Positions 25,507-35,764 of a DNA stretch of 64,000 bases are shown piece after piece. Made by a program: the position numbers and the translations under genes. The notes below the pieces were generated by a model. It was not told the DNA's origin, did no database searches, and saw nothing but the letters and a program-made list of their open reading frames with translations. Source of the DNA: Qipengyuania vesicularis (GTDB lineage Bacteria > Pseudomonadota > Alphaproteobacteria > Sphingomonadales > Sphingomonadaceae); NCBI RefSeq assembly GCF_019711415.1, contig NZ_JAIGNJ010000004.1:62001-126000 (forward strand), in the 5' to 3' direction. The first letter of the stretch is position 1, and every line of letters starts with the position of its first letter.

Positions 25507-26891
25507 AGCGCTTGCTCGCCGCGCTCGCCCTGTGTGCGGCGGTTCCGGCGGTTGCGTTTCTGCCCAATGTTCCCGAGGCAGAGGCTCCGGCCGAGCCGGA
25601 GGCCCCCGTCCAGACCATCGATGATACGCAGGATGCAGGGGCGGACGAGAGGATCGCCGAGCGCATATCGGGAATCTTCGCGGAATTGCCTGCCTTCGAA
25701 AGTGTCGGTGTCGAGGTCAGCGAAGGTGTCGTCACGCTGTCGGGCCAGGTTCCCCGTCAGGAAGACATCGCCCGGGCAGAAGCCATTGCCACGCGTGTCT
25801 CGGGCGTGGTCACCGTCGAGAACGGTCTCGAGCGCGATGTATCGATCTCAGCAGAGGGGACAGGGCTAGCCTCGCTTGCCGAACGCTGGGACGGGCTCGT
25901 GGAGATGCTCCCGCTCATCGGCCTTGCGCTGCTGGTCTGGGGCGGGATCACCTTGGTCGGATACCTGATCGCGGGGCTGGGCGCGCTGTGGCATCGCCTT
26001 GCACCGAACAGCTTCCTCGCCGAATTGATCGCCAGCGCGATCCGCTTCATCTTCATCATCGGCGGGCTGGTGGTTGCGCTCGACCTCCTGGGGGCGGGTG
26101 CGTTGCTCGGTGCCGTCCTGGGCGGTGCGGGTGTTATCGGCCTCGCCCTTGGTTTCGCCCTGCGCGAGACGATCGAAAACTATCTCGCCTCGCTCATGCT
26201 GTCGCTGCGTCAGCCCTTTCGCGCCAACGACTGGGTGAAGATCGACGATCTCGAAGGCCGGGTAATCAGGCTGACCAGCAGGGCGACGGTCCTCATGACG
26301 CTCGATGGCAACCACTTGCGCATCCCCAACGGGCAGGTGTTCCGCGCCGTTATCACGAACTTCACCCGCAACCCGCAGCGCCGCTTCCAGTTCGATCTCG
26401 GGGTCGATGCCGATGACGATGCCCGCGCCGCGCGGCAGCTGGGGCGCGATACGCTCGCCGGCCTCGAATTCGTGCTCGATGATCCAGCGCCCGAAGCGCG
26501 GGTCATGGAAGTGGGCGATTCCAATGTCGTCATCCGCTTCCTCGCCTGGATCGACCAGCGCGAGACCGACTGGTGGAAGGCGCAGAGCCAGGCGATACCG
26601 GCGGTGAAGGAAGCGCTCGAGGAAGCGGGCTTCGGCCTGCCCGAACCGATCTATCGCCTGCGTTTCGACCCGCGCAGCGCCAGCATCCCGTTCCAGCAGG
26701 CTACAGACGCCGGCAAGGGCTCCGAAGCCGGCACACCCGCAAGGAAGATGGTACAGCAGATCACGGTCACTGAAACCGAGGAGGATGTCCGCCCGGTCAA
26801 CGAGATTGCGGACATGGTCGACAAGGAGCGCCGGGAAAGCGGCGCCGAACAGGACAAGGATCTGCTCGACAGCTCGCGCCCGGTCGAGTGA
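25503..26891 (+). CDS. Mechanosensitive ion channel (MscS family) with periplasmic BON domain
   Basis: 462 residues: signal peptide (MKRLLAALALCAAVPAVAFL), an acidic linker, a BON domain at about 45-115 (FAELPAFESVGVEVSEGVVTLSGQVPRQEDIARAEAIA pattern, ending VVTVENGLERDV), three membrane helices (around 135-160, 175-200, 205-225) and the MscS core with the Gly/Ala-rich pore helix GAVLGGAGVIGLALGFALRETIENYLAS, then the beta domain (DWVKIDDLEGRVIRLTSRATVL). The C-terminal 60 residues are charged. BON domains are usually thought to bind membranes or polymers. Starts at the ATGA overlap with pmbA. Confidence 0.9.
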   Translation: MKRLLAALALCAAVPAVAFLPNVPEAEAPAEPEAPVQTIDDTQDAGADERIAERISGIFAELPAFESVGVEVSEGVVTLSGQVPRQEDIARAEAIATRVSGVVTVENGLERDVSISAEGTGLASLAERWDGLVEMLPLIGLALLVWGGITLVGYLIAGLGALWHRLAPNSFLAELIASAIRFIFIIGGLVVALDLLGAGALLGAVLGGAGVIGLALGFALRETIENYLASLMLSLRQPFRANDWVKIDDLEGRVIRLTSRATVLMTLDGNHLRIPNGQVFRAVITNFTRNPQRRFQFDLGVDADDDARAARQLGRDTLAGLEFVLDDPAPEARVMEVGDSNVVIRFLAWIDQRETDWWKAQSQAIPAVKEALEEAGFGLPEPIYRLRFDPRSASIPFQQATDAGKGSEAGTPARKMVQQITVTETEEDVRPVNEIADMVDKERRESGAEQDKDLLDSSRPVE

Positions 26892-26904
26892 GCGCGCTCC
26901 TGCC

Positions 26905-26930
26905 AAAAAGGGGGCGCCGCGTAGCGCCCC
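26905..26930 (-). terminator. Rho-independent terminator of ppa
   Basis: GGGGCGC and GCGCCCC (26911-26917 and 26924-26930) form a 7-bp stem with a 6-base loop. On the minus strand five T follow (26909-26905). It lies just after the ppa stop and may also serve the convergent channel gene. Confidence 0.8.
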
Positions 26931-26937
26931 TTCGTCC

Positions 26938-27477
26938 TTACTTGTCCTTGTTTGTCTCGTAGCGCTCGATGCATTCGAGCACGATGCGCTTGGCATCCTC
27001 GGCATCGCCCCAGTTGCCGATGCGCACCCACTTCTCGGCTTCGAGGTCCTTGTAGTGGGTGAAGAAGTGCTCAATCTGCTGGAAAATGATCGAGGGCAGG
27101 TCCTTCGTCTGACCGACGTCGGAGTAATAGGGAAAGGTCGTGTCGACCGGTACGCAGATCAGCTTCTCGTCGCCGCCATGCTCGTCTTCGAGGTTGAGCA
27201 CGCCGATCGGGCGCGCACGCACCACGCAGCCCGGGATGAAGGGCGAGCGCGAGATAACCAGTGCGTCGAGCGGGTCGCCATCGTCCGACAGCGTGTGCGG
27301 CACGAAGCCATAGTTCGCGGGATAACGCATCGGCGTGTGCAGGATGCGGTCGACGAAAAGCGCGCCGCTTTCCTTGTCGAACTCGTATTTCACCGGTTCG
27401 CCGCCGGTAGGAACTTCGATGATGACATTGAGGCTTTCGGGCGGATTGTCGCCCACGGGGATCATGTCGATACGCAT
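26938..27477 (-). CDS. ppa: Inorganic pyrophosphatase (family I)
   Basis: Hydrolyses pyrophosphate and pulls biosynthetic reactions forward. The 179-residue protein has the family I core: GGEPVKYEFDKESGAL, MRYPANYGFVPHT, and the metal-binding signature GDPLDALV within DDGDPLDALV, then VPVD and HFFTHYKDLE...W. Length matches bacterial hexameric enzymes. ATG 27477 is the first codon of the conserved MRIDMIPVG start. It is divergent from hisS across 119 bases. Confidence 0.96.
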   Translation of the reverse strand: MRIDMIPVGDNPPESLNVIIEVPTGGEPVKYEFDKESGALFVDRILHTPMRYPANYGFVPHTLSDDGDPLDALVISRSPFIPGCVVRARPIGVLNLEDEHGGDEKLICVPVDTTFPYYSDVGQTKDLPSIIFQQIEHFFTHYKDLEAEKWVRIGNWGDAEDAKRIVLECIERYETNKDK

Positions 27478-27596
27478 TGCGGCTCTCTAGCTAGCTAAAA
27501 ACTGTGTTGCCCCTCTCCCCAGAAAGACTTCGCGGCGCGCCCTAGCGCCTTGCGAAGGATTGCGGAAGGGGGACTATAGTCCTAATCGCGCACGCC

Positions 27597-28907
27597 ATGT
27601 CGAAAACGCCCCAAGCCATCCGCGGCACCCAAGATATCTTCGGACCCGACGCCGAGGCTTTTGCCTTCGTGGTCGAAACCTTCGAGCGCGTGCGCAAGCT
27701 CTACCGCTTCCGCCGGGTCGAAATGCCGGTCTTCGAGAAGACCGAGGTCTTCGCCCGTTCGATCGGCGAGACGACCGATATCGTCTCGAAGGAAATGTAT
27801 AGCTTCGAGGATCGCGGCGGCGAATCGCTGACGCTGCGACCCGAGTTCACGGCCGGGATCGCGCGTGCCTATCTCTCCAATGGCTGGCAGCAGCACGCAC
27901 CGGTCAAGCTGGCGACGCATGGCCCGCTGTTCCGCTACGAGCGCCCGCAGAAGGGCCGCTATCGCCAGTTCCACCAGATCGACGCCGAGATTATCGGCGC
28001 AGGCGAACCGCAGGCCGATGTCGAACTGCTCGCGATGGCCGACCAGATCATCCGCGAACTCGGCATCGATGGCGTGACACTGCACCTCAATACGCTGGGC
28101 GATGGCGACAGCCGCGAAGCCTGGCGCGCAGCACTGGTCGAGCACTTCCGCGCGGTGAAGGACGAACTCTCCGAGGATTCGCAGGAGCGGCTCGAAAAGA
28201 ACCCGCTGCGCATCCTCGATAGCAAGGATCGCCGCGACCAGCGCTTCGTCGCCGATGCGCCAAAGATCGACCAGTTCCTTTCCGACGATGCGCGTGCATT
28301 CTTCGATGCCGTTACTAGCGGCCTCGATGCCGCAGGCGTGAAGTGGACTCGCGCCGAAAGCCTCGTACGCGGTCTCGACTATTATCGCCACACGGCCTTC
28401 GAATTCATCCCTGACGAGGGCAGCGAGGCGGCAGGCAAGCTCGGCAGCCAGAGCACGATCCTCGGCGGCGGTCGCTACGACGGCTTGATGGAAAGCCTCG
28501 GCGGCGCGCCGACACCGGCGGTCGGCTGGGCTGCCGGGATCGAGCGGCTGGCGATGTTGGTGGGGGAGAAACGCTGGCCGAGCATCGATGATTTCCCGAT
28601 TGCAGTAGTGCCGATCGGAGCAAGCGCCGAAGAGACAGCACAATACATTTCGTCGAGACTTCGGCGTGGAGGCTTCTCGGTTGAAATGGCCTTCAGGGGC
28701 AACGTCAAGAAGCGCATGCAAAAGGCGAACTCCGCCAATGCAATGATCGCACTGATCTTTGGTGACTCAGAACTCGATCAGGGCATCGTCAAGATGAAAG
28801 ACCTGGAATCCGGCGTGGAAACAGAGATTTTGCTCCCCAACATCCCGGACGACATCGTTGGGTATTTGGTAGAGAAAGTGGAAGCAAAGAAGGCCGCCTC
28901 CCTTTGA
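27597..28907 (+). CDS. hisS: Histidine-tRNA ligase
   Basis: Class II synthetase charging tRNA(His). 436 residues with motif 2 in [17 protein letters not shown] and [21 protein letters not shown], the histidine-specific [15 protein letters not shown], and [10 protein letters not shown] as motif 3, followed by the anticodon-binding domain. The last 80 codons (28621-28860) are 53% G+C by count, lower than the body. The stop overlaps the prfA TTG start, forming hisS-prfA-prmC. Confidence 0.96.
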   Translation: MSKTPQAIRGTQDIFGPDAEAFAFVVETFERVRKLYRFRRVEMPVFEKTEVFARSIGETTDIVSKEMYSFEDRGGESLTLRPEFTAGIARAYLSNGWQQHAPVKLATHGPLFRYERPQKGRYRQFHQIDAEIIGAGEPQADVELLAMADQIIRELGIDGVTLHLNTLGDGDSREAWRAALVEHFRAVKDELSEDSQERLEKNPLRILDSKDRRDQRFVADAPKIDQFLSDDARAFFDAVTSGLDAAGVKWTRAESLVRGLDYYRHTAFEFIPDEGSEAAGKLGSQSTILGGGRYDGLMESLGGAPTPAVGWAAGIERLAMLVGEKRWPSIDDFPIAVVPIGASAEETAQYISSRLRRGGFSVEMAFRGNVKKRMQKANSANAMIALIFGDSELDQGIVKMKDLESGVETEILLPNIPDDIVGYLVEKVEAKKAASL

Positions 28908-29974
28908 CAAAAGTCCCTGCCGAACGCCTTGATCAGATCGCCCATCGCTTCGCCGAGCTCGAGGCGCGGATGGCGTCTGGGCAGCTTGAGGGCGACGCTT
29001 TTGTCCAGGCGAGCCGAGACTATGCCGAGCTGGAACCCGTCGCCAAGGTCGCAGCCGAGGTGAAGGCGGCGCGCGAGGAGATTGCGAGCCTCGAAGAGAT
29101 GCTCGCCGATCCGGAAATGAAGGCCATGGCGGAGGAGGAGCTGGCCACCTTGCGCGAGCGCCTGCCCGAGGCCGAACGCCAGCTCGCCATCGCCATGCTC
29201 CCGCGTGACAGCGCCGACAACAAGCCCGCCATGCTCGAAATTCGCGCCGGCACGGGCGGGGACGAGGCGGCGCTGTTCGCGGGCGACCTTTTCCGCATGT
29301 ACGAACGCTATGCCGCAGAGCAGGGCTGGAAGGTCGAACCAGTGAGCATGAACGCCAGCGAGGTTGGCGGCTTCAAGGAAATCGTCGCCAACGTCACCGG
29401 CAGCGGGGTCTTTGCCAAGCTCAAGTTCGAAAGCGGCGTCCACCGCGTTCAGCGCGTGCCCGAAACCGAGAGCGGCGGACGCATCCATACCTCTGCGGCA
29501 ACGGTTGCGGTGCTGCCGGAGCCGGACGAGGTCGACATCCAGATCGATCCGACCGACCTCAAGATCGACACCTATCGCGCCAGCGGTGCGGGTGGCCAGC
29601 ACGTCAACACTACCGACAGCGCGATCCGCATCACGCATATTCCGACAGGGACGGTCGTGACCTGCCAGGACGGCCGCAGCCAGCACAAGAACAAGGAAAA
29701 GGCGATGCAGGTGCTGCGCACGCGCCTTTACGATGCGGAGCGGGAGGCAACCCAGGGGGCGGAGGCCGAAGCACGCAAGGCAATGGTCGGCAGCGGCGAT
29801 CGCTCCGAACGCATCCGCACCTATAACTACCCGCAAGGCCGCGTGACCGATCACCGCATCGGCCTCACTCTGCAGAAGCTGCCGCAGATCATCGCAGGGC
29901 CCGGCCTTGGCGAACTGGTCGATGCACTGATCGCCGAGGACGAGGCCAAGCGCCTCGCGGCAATGAGCGAGTGA
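28904..29974 (+). CDS. prfA: Peptide chain release factor 1
   Basis: Recognises UAA/UAG and triggers peptide release. 356 residues with the PxT-containing recognition region [14 protein letters not shown] and the universal GGQ in [14 protein letters not shown] (the glutamine that PrmC methylates), plus the C-terminal [16 protein letters not shown]. The start is TTG 28904, overlapping the hisS stop as TTGA, because no ATG is available before conserved sequence. Its stop overlaps prmC as GTGA. Placement beside prmC is functionally sensible. Confidence 0.96.
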   Translation: MTKVPAERLDQIAHRFAELEARMASGQLEGDAFVQASRDYAELEPVAKVAAEVKAAREEIASLEEMLADPEMKAMAEEELATLRERLPEAERQLAIAMLPRDSADNKPAMLEIRAGTGGDEAALFAGDLFRMYERYAAEQGWKVEPVSMNASEVGGFKEIVANVTGSGVFAKLKFESGVHRVQRVPETESGGRIHTSAATVAVLPEPDEVDIQIDPTDLKIDTYRASGAGGQHVNTTDSAIRITHIPTGTVVTCQDGRSQHKNKEKAMQVLRTRLYDAEREATQGAEAEARKAMVGSGDRSERIRTYNYPQGRVTDHRIGLTLQKLPQIIAGPGLGELVDALIAEDEAKRLAAMSE

Positions 29975-30789
29975 CGGTCGCAGAAGCGATCAGGGCGGCC
30001 GCGGAACGGCTCCTGAAAACGAGCGAAACCGCGCGGCTCGATGCCGAACTGCTGATGGCGCATGCGCTGGGAACGGAGCGATCCGCCATGCTGCTGCGCT
30101 CAATGCGCGATCCGGTACCCGGCAACTTCGATGCGCTGGTTGAACGGAGACTGGGCTATGAGCCTGTTGCGCATATCCTCGGGCACCAGGAATTCTTCGG
30201 AAGACAGTTCAAGGTTACTTCCGATACGCTGATCCCTCGCGGTGACAGTGAAGTCCTGGTCGAGACGGCGCTGGAACTGAAGGGTGAGGCCACGCGCGTG
30301 CTCGATCTGGGAACGGGAACGGGGGCACTGCTTCTCAGCGTGATTGCGGAAACGAGGGCGTCGGGCGTCGGGACCGACAAGTCTTCTGCGGCACTGGCTG
30401 TAGCGCATGACAATGCGGACCTGCTCGGCATCGAGGATCGCGTTCGCTTCCACCTGCTCGACTGGTGCAAGGATGGCTGGACGCAGGACCTTGGCCGCTT
30501 CGACCTGATCCTGTGCAATCCGCCCTATGTCGAGGACAAGGCAGAACTCGAGCCCGATGTGCGCGATCATGAGCCGTCTATGGCTCTGTTCGCTGGTCCT
30601 GAAGGGCTCGACGATTACCGGATTATCATTCCGCAATTGCGCAATCTCATGACCGACGACGGCGTGACGATTCTCGAAATCGGACATCAACAAACCGATA
30701 GCGTAAGCGAAATTGCGCGCATGGCGGGCTTCACGGTTGCCCTGCGCAAGGACCTCGCAAATCGCCCGCGCGCCCTCATTCTGACATAA
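29971..30789 (+). CDS. prmC: Release factor glutamine methyltransferase
   Basis: SAM-dependent enzyme that N5-methylates the glutamine of the GGQ motif in RF1/RF2. 272 residues: N-terminal helical domain, substrate-positioning [18 protein letters not shown]-binding [15 protein letters not shown] and the catalytic NPPYVE (in [15 protein letters not shown]). GTG 29971 overlaps the prfA stop by four bases. The 3' half uses more A/T-rich codons than prfA. Confidence 0.95.
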   Translation: MTVAEAIRAAAERLLKTSETARLDAELLMAHALGTERSAMLLRSMRDPVPGNFDALVERRLGYEPVAHILGHQEFFGRQFKVTSDTLIPRGDSEVLVETALELKGEATRVLDLGTGTGALLLSVIAETRASGVGTDKSSAALAVAHDNADLLGIEDRVRFHLLDWCKDGWTQDLGRFDLILCNPPYVEDKAELEPDVRDHEPSMALFAGPEGLDDYRIIIPQLRNLMTDDGVTILEIGHQQTDSVSEIARMAGFTVALRKDLANRPRALILT

Positions 30790-30799
30790 AGGGGTTGGC

Positions 30800-31027
30800 A
30801 AAGCCGATTCGAGGCTTTAACTCTGGCCACAGGCCAGTGGTGTGCGGATGTCCGTCCCGCCGGCTCCCAAGCTCCGACATGGCAGTTACGGTGTGAGGCT
30901 AAGCCCCTCGCATACCATGCACAGACCGGGGCGCGCATGCTGCGAGAGGGCGCTGCATGTTTAATGGATTACGTGGCCAGAGGCGGACCGAGGGTTCGCG
31001 CCGCGCCATCAAAAGGACGATTATTCC
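30800..31027 (+). promoter_or_regulatory. Intergenic region with several hairpins upstream of the DUF4167 gene
   Basis: The 230 bases between prmC and the TTG start at 31028 contain AAAGCC/GGCTTT around a 7-base loop (about 30802-30820), CTGGCC-ACA-GGCCAG (about 30823-30838), a longer GGTGTGAGG/CCTCGCATACC pairing around 30889-30916, and CATGC/GCATG near 30938-30958. AAAAGGA at 31011-31017 is the ribosome-binding site. No T-run marks a strong prmC terminator. Could be a structured leader; the function is unknown. Confidence 0.4.
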
Positions 31028-31681
31028 TTGAACAACAATCGCAATAACCGTCGTCGCGGTCGTAACAACAACCGCAACCAGGGCGGCGGCAATTCGGCAA
31101 ACCGGATCGACAGCCGGGCACGTGGCAACGCGCCCCAGTTGCTCGACAAGTACAAGAAGCTCGCGCAGGACGCCCAGCACAATGGCGACCGCGTGCAGGC
31201 CGAATACTACCTCCAGTTCGCCGATCACTATTTCCGCGTGATTGCCGACAACAAGGCCCGCCAGGAAGAAGCCAAGGCCAAGCGGCAGGACGATCGCGGC
31301 AGCCAGTCGGACGATGACGATTCGGACGATGACGGCGACGATAACCGCAAGAACCGCCGCAGCCGTGGTCGTCGCGACGACGATCAGGGCCAGCAGGACG
31401 GTCGTGGCCGCAAGTCCCGTCGCGGTTCGAATGACGACGAGGGCAACGAATACGAGCCCGAAGAGAATCCTTTCACTCGCAATGCCGACGAGGACGAGGC
31501 GCCCAAGAAGCGCCGCGCTCCGCGCAAGGCCAAGAAGGGTGAAGAGGGTACCCCCGGCAACGAGGGCGAGATCGACGTGTCGGCCTTGCCCCCGGCGATC
31601 GGTGCCGACGAGGCCAAGCCCGCTCCGCGTCGCCGTACGCGCAAGCCGGCAGATGGCGAGGATGTGAGCGCGGTCGGCTGA
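31028..31681 (+). CDS. DUF4167 domain protein
   Basis: 217 residues. The N-terminus is Asn/Arg-rich (MNNNRNNRRRGRNNNRNQGGG), followed by the DUF4167 core NAPQLLDKYKKLAQDAQHNGDRVQAEYYLQFADHYFRV (residues 37-74 in outline), then a long low-complexity charged tail alternating Asp/Glu and Arg/Lys runs. This family is restricted mainly to alphaproteobacteria and the basic N-terminus suggests RNA binding; no activity is established. The start is TTG 31028, ten bases after AAAAGGA. Confidence 0.85.
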   Translation: MNNNRNNRRRGRNNNRNQGGGNSANRIDSRARGNAPQLLDKYKKLAQDAQHNGDRVQAEYYLQFADHYFRVIADNKARQEEAKAKRQDDRGSQSDDDDSDDDGDDNRKNRRSRGRRDDDQGQQDGRGRKSRRGSNDDEGNEYEPEENPFTRNADEDEAPKKRRAPRKAKKGEEGTPGNEGEIDVSALPPAIGADEAKPAPRRRTRKPADGEDVSAVG

Positions 31682-31742
31682 TCGCGCTCCACCTTTTCGC
31701 TTTTCCTTGCCAATGCCGCGCCCTGCCTTAACAGGCGGAGCG

Positions 31743-33320
31743 ATGGATCGTATCCCCGCATTCCTGATGCGCCACCCACGCTGGAGCGCGCTGCTCCTCG
31801 GCCTGGCTTCCGCGACCGGCTTCCAGCCGCTGCATATCTGGCCGCTCGCCCTTGCCGCTGTCGCCGCACTGGTCTGGCTGCTGTACCGACAGGAAAACCG
31901 CAAAGCCGCTTTCCTCGTCGGATGGCTGTTCGGCGTCGCGCATTTCACGCTCACCAACAATTGGATCGCCACGGCCTTCACCTACCAGGCCGAGATGCCT
32001 GCATTCTACGGCTGGGCTGCAGTCCCGCTGCTCTCGCTCTATCTCGCAGTCTGGCCGGGTCTCGCCGCCCTCGCCGCGTGGATGCTTGCGCGAGAAAAGG
32101 GACTGCCCGCTTTTTCGCTCGCCTTCGGCGCGCTGTGGATCGGTGCCGAATGGCTGCGTAGCTGGGTTTTCAGCGGCTATGCATGGGGCCCGTTTTCGAT
32201 GGCCCTGCTCGGCGATTGGGAGAGGCCTGGTGTGGCCGCGATCCTCCCGGCGATGGGAAGCTATGCTCTATCCGGAATCGCCGTGGCATTCGCGGGCCTG
32301 CTTGCCGCAGGGATCGCCGCGCGCCGCTGGGTTGCCGTTTGCGGAGCTCTTGCGCTTGTCACCGCCGGAATGCTGATCCCTGTAGGTGAGGGTGAAGAGG
32401 GTTTCCTGCCGGTCACGCTCGTGCAGCCAAATTTCAAGCAGGAGAACCTCGACAACCCGCAGATGTTCGAGAGCCAGTTCCAGCGCATTTCTGCGCTGAG
32501 CAAGCCGCAGCAGCCGCTGAGCCGCCGGCTGGTGCTCTGGCCCGAAAGCGGCATTCCCGATTACCTGCGCGAAGGCTATCCGCAGCGTTACTACAACCAG
32601 TTGACTGCCGGCGGCGATCCGGGATTTGCGCGGTACCGTATCGGTCAGGCCATCAGCGAGGGGAGCCTGCTGCTGACCGGCGCGGTCGATCTGGAACTTG
32701 CCGATGTTGCCGGTCGGGTGCGGGCGGTGGGGGCCTATAACGCGATCACTCCGATCGATGCGGAGGGCAATCTTGGGCCGCGCTATGCCAAGGCACACCT
32801 GGTGCCCTACGGGGAGTATCTGCCGATGCGGTCGCTGCTGGAGCCGCTGGGACTCTCCCGCCTGGTGTCGGGCACCATCGATTTCCTCCCCGGCCCGGGC
32901 CCGCAGACCATCGACCTTGGTGATCACGGCCGGTCCGGGATGCAGATCTGCTACGAGATCGTGTTCTCCGGGGAGGTGGTCGAGCCGGGCGATCGTCCCG
33001 ACTATATCTTTAATCCATCGAACGATGGCTGGTTCGGCGAATGGGGCCCGCCGCAGCACCTTGCGCAGGCCCGACTGCGGGCGATCGAGGAAGGCCTGCC
33101 GGTCCTGCGTGCAACAACCACCGGGATCAGCGCGATCGTGGATGCGCGCGGCGTAGTGCGCGATCATATCGGCCGAGGGCGGGCAGACCGGATCGATACC
33201 CTTGTCCCTCCTGCCCATTCGCCGACCCTCTTCGCGCGTTTCGGGCACTGGCTTACGCTTGGCTGGGCAATAGTTCTTCTGGCCGCATCGCTGGTTGCAA
33301 GTCGACGCAGGCGGAGCTAG
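31743..33320 (+). CDS. lnt: Apolipoprotein N-acyltransferase
   Basis: Inner-membrane enzyme that adds the third acyl chain to lipoproteins. 525 residues: about six membrane helices in the first 215 residues, then a periplasmic nitrilase-type domain with the catalytic triad Glu ([13 protein letters not shown]), Lys ([13 protein letters not shown]) and Cys ([13 protein letters not shown]), and a last helix near the end ([20 protein letters not shown]). ATG 31743 follows AGGCGGAG. It lies 50 bases upstream of metK. The window encodes several lipoproteins that would be its substrates. Confidence 0.95.
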   Translation: MDRIPAFLMRHPRWSALLLGLASATGFQPLHIWPLALAAVAALVWLLYRQENRKAAFLVGWLFGVAHFTLTNNWIATAFTYQAEMPAFYGWAAVPLLSLYLAVWPGLAALAAWMLAREKGLPAFSLAFGALWIGAEWLRSWVFSGYAWGPFSMALLGDWERPGVAAILPAMGSYALSGIAVAFAGLLAAGIAARRWVAVCGALALVTAGMLIPVGEGEEGFLPVTLVQPNFKQENLDNPQMFESQFQRISALSKPQQPLSRRLVLWPESGIPDYLREGYPQRYYNQLTAGGDPGFARYRIGQAISEGSLLLTGAVDLELADVAGRVRAVGAYNAITPIDAEGNLGPRYAKAHLVPYGEYLPMRSLLEPLGLSRLVSGTIDFLPGPGPQTIDLGDHGRSGMQICYEIVFSGEVVEPGDRPDYIFNPSNDGWFGEWGPPQHLAQARLRAIEEGLPVLRATTTGISAIVDARGVVRDHIGRGRADRIDTLVPPAHSPTLFARFGHWLTLGWAIVLLAASLVASRRRRS

Positions 33321-33334
33321 GACAGCCGCCACAC

Positions 33335-33350
33335 TTAAAGCTATCTTTAT
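33335..33350 (+). promoter_or_regulatory. SahR-like operator upstream of metK
   Basis: TTAAAG-CTAT-CTTTAT at 33335-33350 is close to the AAAGATATCTTT palindrome that I recall for SahR, the ArsR-family regulator of methionine-cycle genes in many proteobacteria. One central base differs. It lies 21-36 bases before the metK ATG. The match is from memory and the role is inferred. Confidence 0.4.
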
Positions 33351-33370
33351 ATCTTTCTATTGGGGTCTTC

Positions 33371-34609
33371 ATGCGCAGCAACTACCTGTTCACTTCCGAA
33401 AGCGTTTCGGAAGGCCATCCCGACAAGGTTTCCGACCAGATCAGCGACGCTATCGTCGACCTCATGCTGGCGAAGGACCCCGAATCGCGCGTCGCCTGCG
33501 AAACCATGACGACGACGCAGCGCGTGATCCTGTCGGGCGAAATCCGCTGCGCCCCGATGTATGACAAGAACAATCCCGACTGGGCAGACAATGGCGGCTG
33601 GGCACCCGGCGCGAAGGACGAGATTGAAAAAGCCGTGCGCCGTACCGTGCGCGAGATCGGCTACGAACAGGAAGGTTTCCACTGGGAAACGCTGACCTTC
33701 GAGAACCACCTCCACGGCCAGTCCTCGGAAATCGCGCAGGGCGTCGATGCCAGCGGCAACAAGGACGAGGGCGCCGGCGACCAGGGCATCATGTTCGGCT
33801 TTGCCTGCGATGAAACGCCCGACCTCATGCCCGCCACGCTGGATTACTCGCACAAGATTCTCGAACGCCTTGCCGCGGACCGCAAGAGCGGCGCGGCACC
33901 CTTCCTCGAGCCTGACGCCAAGAGCCAGCTGTCGCTGCGCTATGAGAACGGCAAGCCGGTGGCCTGCACCGCGATCGTCGTCTCGACCCAGCACGGCAAG
34001 GGCTATCACGAGGGCGAGAAAGAGGCCGAGCTCAAGGCCTATGTGAAGAAGGTGGTCACCGAAATCCTGCCCCAGGGCTGGGTCTCGGACGAAACCGAGT
34101 GGCACATCAACCCGACCGGCGCATTCGAGATCGGCGGACCGGACGGTGACGCGGGCCTGACCGGACGCAAGATCATCGTCGACACCTACGGCGGTGCCGC
34201 CCCGCATGGCGGCGGTGCCTTCAGTGGCAAGGATCCGACCAAGGTTGACCGTTCTGCGGCCTATATCACCCGCTACCTTGCGAAAAATATCGTGGCAGCC
34301 GGCCTCGCCAAGCGCTGCACGATCCAGCTCTCCTACGCGATCGGCGTTTCCAAACCGCTCTCGCTCTATGTCGATACTCACGGGACCTGCGCCGACGGCG
34401 TAACCGACGAGGCGCTGGAGAATGCGATCGGCAGCATCGAGAAACTCGGCGGCCTGACCCCGCGCGGTATCCGCACGCATCTAGGGCTCAACAAGCCGAT
34501 CTACCGCAAGAGCGCCGCCTATGGCCATTTCGGCCGTACGGCAGATGGCGATTTCTTCCCCTGGGAGCGCACCGACCTGGTGGATGACCTCAAGGCAGCA
34601 ATTTCCTGA
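33371..34609 (+). CDS. metK: S-adenosylmethionine synthetase
   Basis: Makes SAM from methionine and ATP. 412 residues beginning [23 protein letters not shown], with the two family signatures [12 protein letters not shown] and [19 protein letters not shown]. Length is slightly above the usual 380-400, because of small insertions such as [19 protein letters not shown] near residue 65. ATG 33371 is the start; the open frame upstream reads through lnt in another phase and is not used. An operator-like palindrome in the 50-base leader suggests control by methionine-cycle status. Confidence 0.97.
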   Translation: MRSNYLFTSESVSEGHPDKVSDQISDAIVDLMLAKDPESRVACETMTTTQRVILSGEIRCAPMYDKNNPDWADNGGWAPGAKDEIEKAVRRTVREIGYEQEGFHWETLTFENHLHGQSSEIAQGVDASGNKDEGAGDQGIMFGFACDETPDLMPATLDYSHKILERLAADRKSGAAPFLEPDAKSQLSLRYENGKPVACTAIVVSTQHGKGYHEGEKEAELKAYVKKVVTEILPQGWVSDETEWHINPTGAFEIGGPDGDAGLTGRKIIVDTYGGAAPHGGGAFSGKDPTKVDRSAAYITRYLAKNIVAAGLAKRCTIQLSYAIGVSKPLSLYVDTHGTCADGVTDEALENAIGSIEKLGGLTPRGIRTHLGLNKPIYRKSAAYGHFGRTADGDFFPWERTDLVDDLKAAIS

Positions 34610-34676
34610 TCGAGCCGAAGAGCTTGCGCTTTCGCCTGTCCCGCGGATAACCCTCTCTCATTATTGGGAGGGTCAA

Positions 34677-35756
34677 ATGATTTTGAGATTTGCGAAGCTT
34701 GCCTTGTCCGCTTGCTCTGCCCTGTGCCTGTCGGCGACAGTCGCAGCGCAGGAGAGACTCGAATTGCCGGAGGGCGAAGGCTGGACGCATGAACATAGTG
34801 GCATAGTCGTCCCTTTCACGCTTGCCGGCGTCGACAGAACGCACGCCACGGCGTACAGCCCCGACGCGCTCAACACCGGGCTCAGCTTCGACGGGGGTGG
34901 CGAGATGCTGAGCGTCTATGTCTATCGCAAAACCAGCGGCAATGTTCCGATCTGGTTCGAGCAGGCACGTTACGGGATCGAGAGTCGCGATATCTATGCG
35001 GGCGCACATCCGGCCGGCCTGACCTACTCAATGACATTGCCGGGTCGATCGGAGCCGAGCGGACTGCAAGCAATCTACACGATGCCCGAAGAGGCTTCAT
35101 TCAAGTCCACCGGGCTCGCCCTGTTCTCACTCGGCAACTGGTACATCAAGTTGCGCGCGACGTCGGAGAAGCACGATGCTGCGGCGCTGGAGGCATGGAT
35201 GCGGCAGGCGCTGACCGAGCTGGTCCTTCCCGAGGAGCTTGGGGCCGCGAGCGCGGTCCGTGCTATCCAGGACTGCTCAGAGCCGCTGGAGTTCAGGAAG
35301 AAAGCCAAGGATGCGCCGAATGATGGTGCGGCCAATCTTCTGAGCGGCATGCTTGGACAAATGGTCCTGAAGGACGTCGATGAGGGTGAGCCGGTAAAGG
35401 AACCCGAGGTGGCGACGGAATGGTGCCGGGATTCCGATCTCGGCAACAACAATCGCGTCTATCGCCCGGTCGATTCTAGGGATCGCTATCTGATCGCAGC
35501 AGGAGACAGCGGGGTCGGAATATCCGTCGGGCTCGATGAAGCGGCGCAGCTACTAGCAGGCCCAGGAAAGAGGGCAAAACCCCGTTACAGTGTGACGATG
35601 CATCACGACAATCGCAACGTGAGTTACGTGGCGCAGGATCGCCTGCCGTCCCCGCAACGGGTGGCGGAACTGATCCAGGGCAAGCGTGTGACCATTTCGG
35701 TTTCAACCTGGGGCGAAGGCAGCACGATCGAGATGAGCCCCGGAGCGCTCGATTAG
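34677..35756 (+). CDS. Secreted hypothetical protein
   Basis: 359 residues with signal peptide MILRFAKLALSACSALCLSATVAAQ. The mature protein is mixed alpha/beta with no family that I recognise; it has two Cys far apart (AIQDCSEPLEF and TEWCRDSDLG) that could form a disulfide, and an N-terminal stretch (LELPEGEGWTHEHSGIVVPFTLAGV) like periplasmic domain starts. No lipobox and no membrane anchor. GGGAGGGTC precedes ATG 34677. Stands alone after metK, followed by a hairpin. Confidence 0.78.
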   Translation: MILRFAKLALSACSALCLSATVAAQERLELPEGEGWTHEHSGIVVPFTLAGVDRTHATAYSPDALNTGLSFDGGGEMLSVYVYRKTSGNVPIWFEQARYGIESRDIYAGAHPAGLTYSMTLPGRSEPSGLQAIYTMPEEASFKSTGLALFSLGNWYIKLRATSEKHDAAALEAWMRQALTELVLPEELGAASAVRAIQDCSEPLEFRKKAKDAPNDGAANLLSGMLGQMVLKDVDEGEPVKEPEVATEWCRDSDLGNNNRVYRPVDSRDRYLIAAGDSGVGISVGLDEAAQLLAGPGKRAKPRYSVTMHHDNRNVSYVAQDRLPSPQRVAELIQGKRVTISVSTWGEGSTIEMSPGALD

Positions 35757-35764
35757 AGGCAACA

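Noticed and set aside
29440..29490. PET instead of PAT/PVT in the RF1 stop-codon recognition tripeptide
   Set aside because: First looked like altered stop recognition, but PET is common in RF1 of other bacteria and all genes here end in ordinary TAA, TAG and TGA.
30790..31027. tRNA gene in the intergenic region after prmC
   Set aside because: A GGTTCG-like stretch is present, but no acceptor, D- and anticodon stems can be arranged into a cloverleaf.
33321..33370. SAM or SAM/SAH riboswitch before metK
   Set aside because: Only 50 bases separate lnt and metK and no pseudoknot-forming stems are seen.
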